This document shows positions 34,201 through 43,200 of a stretch of 64,000 nucleotides of DNA, in pieces. How positions within the stretch are numbered: the stretch's first letter is position 1; each line of letters begins with the position of its first letter. The translations under genes and the position numbers were made by a program. The notes below the pieces were generated by a model. The model did not search any database and was not told the origin of the DNA. It saw only the letters and a list, made by a program, of their open reading frames with translations. The stretch lies in assembly GCA_963971405.1 (NCBI GenBank), contig OZ020489.1, forward strand, positions 36,551,047 to 36,615,046, written 5' to 3'. The DNA is from Psococerastis gibbosa. Taxonomy: Eukaryota > Arthropoda > Insecta > Psocodea > Psocidae.

Positions 34201-37200
34201 AAGTGGACCTAATTTGTGCACAGGACGCTTGAAAGGAAAAACAAGATCCTCAAAAACAAAAACAATAACAAGAGAAAAATATTTTTCTTTGTGAGTAGAA
34301 CGCTGTTTAGTACCTACTATTTTCCAGACATACGGTTCGTGAGCTTTTGGTGTTTGTACGGAAACAAATTTTGATAGGCTAATTGGTTAAGAATATACGT
34401 ATACATATTTATATTTATACGAGTACATATTTATACTTTACTATTACCTATACCTCTCACTTATATACCGTGTACTCTTCTTTGAATTCGGTTGAATGCA
34501 CGAATTCTATGGTATTATATTATATTAAATTACTCGCCCCTTAGCAATGTGTACTACTCGGCCACGATAGGATGGCACTTGGAACACTTTGATGTCTATT
34601 CGAAAACTTGCATTAGCGGAACACCGAGTTTATTCAATTTTTGTAAGTGTTCCAAGTGCCATCCTATCGTGGTAGATTGTTCTGCTTTGAAGTAATATGG
34701 TGCAAAATATCTGTAAAGCCTTACAAGTGGTTGGTGCAGCAGCGGAACAGATATACATTTTATATATATATTATATATCTGTCAACATTCTTTATAGCTG
34801 AATTTAGGGAGGGCTCCGCTAGGATGGCTTAGAAATTGAATAGATCGTCATTATTTATTTATTTTCACAGCTGGAGTAATAAGTATGCAGGAGCCAGGAA
34901 TTGTAAAAGAAGCGTCAATCGGCCGAAGTTTCGGCGGCAATCAGTTACCATCTACAACTGAGCCCACATCGTCCAGTACTACCCCCGTACCAATCTCTTC
35001 AACGAATTCTACCTTTAACCCTACTACAGATCTGACTTATATGTATGGTAAGTGTGTAATTGATTAATTCATCGATCAGTATTCAGGGCAGGCTGGGAAT
35101 TTGCCCAGGGCGTCAGGATTGGGGGCCGTGGCCTGGCCTAATTTAATTTATAACTCAATAAAAAAATTGATTTTGCACGTCTCTATTAGGTTTACCCTGC
35201 GTTTGTCACCCTGCAATTTCTTGATTTGGGAAACTGCCACATTTCAAAACATTTTCTGTCTCCAAATTGCAATAAATTTAGTATTGTTGAGACCTAAATC
35301 GCAATCGTGCAGTGCTCTTTCCGTTTACTTCATATGAATTTTAACTAGATTTAAAGTATTTCTTTAGGAAGCCTCACATTATCGCCTTCTGCTGGCAGCT
35401 TTTTTTTTACCAACATTTTAATTTTTCATTATGATTTGTACAGTGCCAAGGTCGCTACAAGGCGAATTAAGGCTGGACACGATAGAAATGACTAACGCTC
35501 TGAAAGACCCAACATCCCCGGAGTACCGCAAGCTTGCCAGTGAATTGGAAGAGGAGATCAAAAACATTCTCTTCGAGCAGAATATTTTGAAGTATGGCTC
35601 AGCGGACATCAATCTCAAGGTTACTGAATTCAGGTGAGTCTCTACTTAGTTGATTCTTGGTGCACTAAATTCTTGGGTGGCTTTTTTCAGTCAGGTGATC
35701 TCAGGATTGTGCCTGCAGAAACCTTTTTTTGATTGGTCGTAACTCGATAGCCCAAGGGTGGATAGTGCGAAGAAGAAGCACGGAGACCGGTGGCTTTCAC
35801 CTGAAGGGTTTTACCTCATAATATGCAGCCTATGAAAGTGCAGGCCAATAACGGGGGTTTTGTTACCAGCGGGCCTACTATGCCGTTCAGTTTTTATTTA
35901 TTCTAGGGGTTAAAAATTAAAAAACGAAATAATTTTCAATAGCACATTCTATTGTAAAATTACCTTGTTAATCTTGTTAATCCCAGGTTAAGATTGGAAA
36001 TAATCTTTAAAGTAGGGCCGCTGCAGCTGTTAGCCAACAAAAATATTTCGTCGTAGAGGTCTTTGAATACAACGAAGAAAATTCTCATGTCATAAAATGG
36101 CATATTCTGGTATATAGATAGTGGAGGCCCCACTGGGAGCGTTTTCATTACGGTAGCAAAAGAAAATATCTTCATGGTCGAGGAGCGCTGATTTTATAAC
36201 ATATCAGTTTAGGTACTGCGGACTTCCCTACAATCATGTCGGTCTATACATCTTTATAACATGATCTTTTCCCTACAGATCTGGTAGTGTAGTAGTCACG
36301 TACAGAGTTGCATGGATGTTCAAGCCTGGTATTCACAGCCCTCCAGATCCAATCACGATGGAAGCCCTCGTTCAAAGAATGGAAGAAGCACTTCGCAGGA
36401 ATAACGATCATGTAGGGCAATATCACGTGGATGCCACATCTATCAAAGCCAGCCGTAAGTAGATTTATTTTCATTTTACACTGACAAAAAAAGAAAAATT
36501 AAAGGGAATATTCATAGGTGACTTCCGTCCTTGCGTCCTTAGCCATAGCGCAACAAAACTATCAGTGATTTCACATGATCTCTTCAAAAACAATGGGAGA
36601 TGCTTGTTCAGGTTACTTACAAGCCAGGTATTTTATTTTAGGGCACGGAAAATTGTTTTAGGTCTTACAATGATTGTGAATTTTTTCAATGCCTACACGT
36701 TTTCTTCCTTACTTACTTAGGTTGGCTACAATAAATAATACTATTTCTATTTCTAATTTTTGCGTTCTTTACCAATTCTATTAACTGCTTTCAGATGTCA
36801 CTGACTCCTGCCAGCTTAACGTCGCTGACTGTCCTGGACATTGTGAATTTGACTACAGGGAAACTTTACGAGCTATGTGTGTTTGTCCCGAGAATCAAAG
36901 GTGGGACGAGACAATGAAGGTTTGCGAGGCTGTCCCAGAGTCAGCCCCCGAACCTTCGGCAGAGCCAACAACTCATCTGGAACCATCGGCTGAACCTCGT
37001 CCAGAACCATCAGCGGAACCGACTCCGCACCCAGAACCTTCAGCTGAACCGACCCCGCACCCAGAACCTTCGGCCGAACCAACTGCACATCCAGAGCCTT
37101 CAGCTGAACCGACTCCTCATCCAGAACCTTCAGCTGAACCGACTCCTCATCCTGAACCTTCAGCAGAACCGACCCCGCACCCAGAACCTTCAGCAGAACC

Positions 37201-40200
37201 GACTCCGCACCCAGAACCTTCAGCTGAACCGACATCACATCCTGAGCCTTCAGCCGAACCGACATCCCATCCAGAACCTTCAGCTGAACCGACTCCTCAT
37301 CCTGAACCTTCAGCAGAACCGACGTCACATCCTAAACCGTCGGCCGAACCAACTCCACATCCTGAACCTTCGGCCGAACCAACTCCAAAACCTGAACCTT
37401 CGGCTGAACCAACTCCACATCCTGAACCATCAGCCGAACCGACTGCCCATCCAGAACCTTCAGCTGAACCGACTCACCACCCAGAACCATCAGCCGAACC
37501 AACTCCACACCCTGAACCTTCGGCTGAGCCGACTCCCCACCCAGAGCCTTCAGCTGAACCTTCGGCCGAGCCGACTTCCCACCCAGAGCCTTCAGCTGAA
37601 CCAACGTCTCCTCCGGAATCACCCGCAAGGTTGATTGAAGTTACTGAGCACATTGGCGAAAGGATGGGCGAACCAGTCAAACCAGTAGCCGAACCCACTC
37701 CTGCCTATGAAAGTGTTCATCCCACAATAGCCACAATTGCTGAATTAAGACCCGATTCCGAAGCAGCGCCAGCAACTACAGAAAAACCGGAACATACTAC
37801 TATGCCTAGTGCAAAGTCTAAAGAAACCAATGCTATAAATTTAGATGTTACTACAGAAGGTTCTGTTAAAAGAACCAGTCAGCCAGAACCCAAAAGTGAA
37901 CTTGAACTTTTTGCCTCCCCAACAACTATCCCGGACGTTGAAGAGATTACGGCTAAAGCCAATGCTGAGGGTATAACTGAAAAATTTGGCAGACTAACCA
38001 ATGCTATCACAACTGATGAGCCTGTAGAGGTGGCAACAGAGGCCGGCTCTGAACTGAGATTTTCGAAATCAACAACAATACCGCTGGCTGTAGCAGAAAC
38101 TGCTCTACCTGAGATGACAACATTACCTAGCCCAAATGAGAAGCACAAAGATGAATTCCTCAACAAAGCGAAAGAAATAGATGAGGAGCATCACACGATA
38201 GTTGAACCTACCACCAAACCAGCAATGGCATTGATCGAAAATTTCAAAACGGAAAATGATAATGAACACTTTAACACACTTGCCAATGATGTGTACGATA
38301 ATCTAGCCGCTGACAAATACAGTACGCTTAGAGAAAAATACACTGACAAGTATGAACAAGTAACTGTCAAGTCCAGGGATCATGAAATTGTAATATCCGA
38401 CCCGGACTTAGGCAAAATACCATTATCTGAAACTGATGCTCATTTGTTCCCAAGCACAGAACCTTCACTTAGTGATGAGCTTGACAGTGAAAGTAAAGAG
38501 AAGTACAAAAAGAAAAAGGACAAGAAAAAAACGAAGGATGGTAAGAACATAGAGTTAGGAGATCTCACTGACGCTAAAAGTGATGTCGAAATTTTGATTT
38601 CATCAACAGAACAAGTTACCGTTGCGATGTCTACTAATCCCTTGGCTGAAACCATTAGTGTTGAGGATGTTAAGAAGAATGACGCAACTACTCCCATGCC
38701 AAGCAGTCTCTCGGTTGACATTGCGAGCGACAAGCCAATGGTAACTACTGTTTTACCCTCCGCTGGGAAGTTAGTAACACCAGAAACACCAGCTGAAGAA
38801 GTGAGACCTGAAGAGAGTGATGCGTTGCTTGACACCACTGAGGCACCAATGACAACCAATGAGCCTGTTGCTGTAACTGAGTATGTCACAGTTTCCACTA
38901 CACGTAGTGAAAAAAAACTTCCAGAAGGTGCTGGCGACTCAGAAACAGAAATACACGTGCCTCCATCATCCAATCCCGAGCCGTCTGAGATGAGTGAAAA
39001 GCATTTAATGGACACGACGTTGTTGCCATCTGGTATGACTACTCTTGCTGATGAAGTACCAAAAACTGATTCGGTTTCCTCTATTCAACCTGTCACAGAA
39101 GCAATCCATGAACGTCTGGTCCCTGAAACTAAATCTCCAGCGATAACAACTATTCCACCACCTCTACTTTCCGAAACTCACAGTGAAACTACCAAATTGT
39201 CCCTCTCAGTATCGCAATCACCAACTGTAATTCCACCTTCTGAAATTGCATCAACGATGTTGCCACAGCCTTCCAATACTGTTCAAGAAGCCAAATCGGC
39301 AACTGCAAAACCGGAGGAATCTCAAACTGTAATCCCTGAAAATGTTAATGATTCGCCTAGTGTAACAACCACACTGCCTCCTGTGTCGTCTAGTTCTTCG
39401 CAGACTTCGCCTGCTGAAACATTAACTATTCAACCACTAACTCCATCTCAAGAACCTTCTTCGCCTGATCTTCCAACAGAATCATCAATTCCAACTACGA
39501 TTCCACCACCAGCCGCGACTCCACCTGCTTCGAATGAACCACCTTCACCTGTCGAAGCATCCCCACCCTCTCCTGATTCCAGTTCGTCCGCGGCAGAAAC
39601 TGCGAACGATTCTGCCAGTCAGACAACGATGTTGCCACCTCTACAGCCACGAGCGTCCGAAAGCACTTCTGAAAACTCCAGTCATTCCACCACCGAAAAT
39701 ATCTCTGGGTTCTTTTCGAAATGTGCAGTTGGTAAGACTCAATTTAAATTGTTTGTAGTCTGTAGGTTGGTTGAATGTTAACGAGACAGCTAGAAAATTG
39801 AAGCTTCACTTATCTTGGGGCAATCGGACTAAAATGTCATGACTTTCGCTCGAAAGGGTTTTTGTAAATGTTCTGGACATGCTTCGGGGATCCTTGCTCG
39901 GGATTTTTAGTAGTAGCCTACTATTTTTAGAGGATTAATTTCCTGCCCTGCTCAACATAAACTTAACTGTCACCAGGTCAATTCGAATGCAGGAATGGAA
40001 CCGACGGTCGTGGGTCCGTCTGCGTCCCGATGTCTTCCAAGTGCGACTCTATCAACGACTGTTCTGACGGGTCCGACGAGGTTGGATGCATCGAGAATGG
40101 TTGTCCTGGCAACTTCCAGTGTACCGACGGTCTCTGTCTTAATAGGCACATGGTTTGCAACGGCATTCCTGACTGCTCTGACGGAAGCGACGAACAAAAA

Positions 40201-43200
40201 TGCGGTAAGCTTTTGTGCCGGAATACTTGGACAGTGTAGCTTGTTTTCTTATTTAAAAATGGCAGGCTCGCATTTTACCGTTCCCCTAATGAAAACCTTT
40301 ATGATTTAGTGCTGATCATTAACTGTATAGGCTATGCATTGAAATTTCATTGGTCGATGATAGTGGCTGATCACGTAAACAAATTTTTCTTTATTTTTTA
40401 GCTGATTGGAAGTGCCAATTCGACGAGTTTCAATGCCCCTCTGGACGTTGTATTCCGATAGTCTGGAAGTGTGATGGAAAACCGGATTGTGAAGGACATT
40501 CCGATGAATACAATTGCCAGGGTACGAACATATTATAGATATAGGCTACGGGTAGGCCTATTCAGTGGGTAACCCGGAACGAAGGTTACAATTTTTCTGT
40601 TAACTGTTAACCAAAGGCAAAGGCAGCTACCTAGAAAGGGTAGGGTGGGGCCGTGGGGGATTTTATCCCTTTGTGTTTGTGTGTGTGTTTGTAGCTAAGA
40701 TGTGTGTACACACAATATGTACCGTGACCTATTGTAGAAATATGCAATATTTATGCATTTATTTATTTATTGTTCATTCGAAGCTGACGCAGGTGTGTTG
40801 AAATATACAATTTTTACACAAGAATTCAAGTGTTGATCAGTCTAGTTCTTGTCACAAACTTCAGCACCTCTTTCACCTCCGCATGCAGTTCAGGCTACAT
40901 GTTAATAAACCGGAAAATTAATTAAGTTGTGCTCTATTTTCAGAAACTTGTGGAAATGATGAATACCGGTGTCCTGAGAAATGGTGCATTCCCATGACTT
41001 ACCGCTGCAATGGCGTTAAGGAGTGCGCTAATGGAGAAGATGAAACCCTCTGTGGTAGGTTAAATTTCAAAAATAATTAGTAGGGGTTTTCACAGTGTTG
41101 GTGTTATCGAGTTATACCTAGTTAAGTGTGTTATATCAAGCTAAGTTAACACACGTGAAACCAGCTAACCAGCGTGCTATCCTAAACCCACTTTCAAGTT
41201 GGTAACTGTGTTATTTTCTAATTTAGCTGCGCTGCGATCCATAGCTCAGGTTTGACTGCCGACATCTTTGTTTTTGTCGATTGATTTGAAACACGCGTTT
41301 AAAATGTTGTAGTATTTCAATTTATTTGTATTATCTATTATATTACAAGCAATTACCGTAAATACTTAACATTATAATAACCAAAATGAACAATAAATAA
41401 AAACAAATGTGGCACTAGAGTTCTGCCACTTTCTTTAAAACCGTGCCACGAACGTCTGACTACTACCACGGTATTTACTCTGTGAAATATTTTCGATATA
41501 GCATGATAACTCACTCCCGAGGTCCACTCACGATTGTGTGTTAACTTGGATAGCACATCTAACTCGGTAACACCAACACTGAAAACCCCTAGTATTTAAT
41601 TTACTCTGTTGGCTACTTGAGACTATTCAAGTCTACTTCCCTTGTGTGCCACGATGTCTTTAACCGTTCCATCAGGCGCAGGTGAATTTTACCATTTATC
41701 AATGCGCATTGTCCAAGTTATGCAGGCTTCCTGAACTTTGGGACATTCCAGTTCTCGTATAATTAGGCTACCGTTAAATTTGGGTTACACATTAGGCCTT
41801 ATGGATGCTGCATTCCTCTTTGCAACAAGCTTGTTTTCTCGCCCAGAGGATCTTCTTCTCTGCCATTTCCCCTTGGCGCCTAGGTTGCAGTGCCGGGTTA
41901 AGCCAGCGCAGGGCCTGTGGCAAATTCTGGCAAGGGACTCTTGGTTTGCTGTAGGTTCTCAAGCTTAGGGTATTAAATAAAACAAAACTGTTACAAATGA
42001 AGACGTCAGGGGAAAAACCGGAAAGGTGATCAAAAGTAGATTTTTCAGAAATTTAACTTTAAAGTTTAAAGTAGCCGTATCTGCCTCTCTATACTGTTTA
42101 TTCCCACGCCATTTGTGCAGAACCTTGCTGGTTTTTCTCCGGTTTTGTTAGGTCATTTAAAACTACGTTAAAACCTGAACAGAATGCCACCACTATCTCA
42201 ATTTTGACCAAAAATGCACCTTTCCGGGTTTTCCCCCGACGTCTTCAAATACATTTTTCTGGATTTAATATGGACAGGCGTTGGAGCGCGGGGCCCCCAA
42301 ATTCGTGGGGCCAGTAGCAATTGGTACTCTTGCTACGTGGCTAATCCGGCACGGCTAGGTTGGTTTTATGAGTTAGTGGATCTTAATAAGGTAGTTCTTA
42401 AATATTGGGTAGGCTGCATATTTTAATGCTCCTTCGATAGTATTCTAGTAGTATTTTCTTTGATATTTCCAGATTGTTCTGTCGACCAGTTTAAATGCGA
42501 TGCCGGAGGCTGTGTGCCTAAATCTCAGGTTTGCGACGGGATCGACCATTGCCCAGACCGAAGTGATGAGTGGCGCTGCATCCAGATTGATAACAGCACC
42601 AAAATTCTTCGAATAAGGTAGGCATTCGCTTTAGGTGGCTATTCCACTCGTCAATAATCCGTCATTTGTGCTTCAACAAATGATGAGATTTTTTTTACCC
42701 TATATTTAAAAACAAAAAGCTCATCAATTATTGATGCACAAACGATGGAATATTGACAAGTGGAATAGCCACCTTAGCCCATAAAATGTATAAATTTTTT
42801 AAATATAATACAATAATAATAAATAATTAAATATAAATATCATACCGTAGGCCTAATTCACGAATACTAGTTAGTAGTCTCTACATTGGGCACGAAAAAG
42901 TAAGTAAGTATCTACTTTAAAACGACAGGTTTCAGCTTTTACAGAGTATCTCCATCCCTAAAGTCCATAGACATGGCATTACAAATTCCTTTAGTAATAA
43001 CTAATATTACTAAATTACTAATATTGTACTTCATTCACAGGAATTCTGAAGGGACATATAAGCCAGTGTGCCCGGACAACTGGTCGATAGCTGAGTCGGA
43101 CTTGGCGTGTCGCTCGCTGGGCTACCACCACTCCACCAGTACGGACCTTCCAGTTACGAGCAGTGACGTCAGTGAACCTCATCTCATCTTGAATGCCACT

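Noticed and set aside
36873-37698. Several minus-strand frames of 74-151 codons across the decapeptide repeat
   Set aside because: They are shadow frames of the 30-base coding repeat and show no independent signal.
38440-39015. Minus-strand frame of 191 codons inside the mucin-like exon
   Set aside because: It is antisense to a Ser/Thr/Pro-rich coding exon with firm splice evidence on the plus strand.
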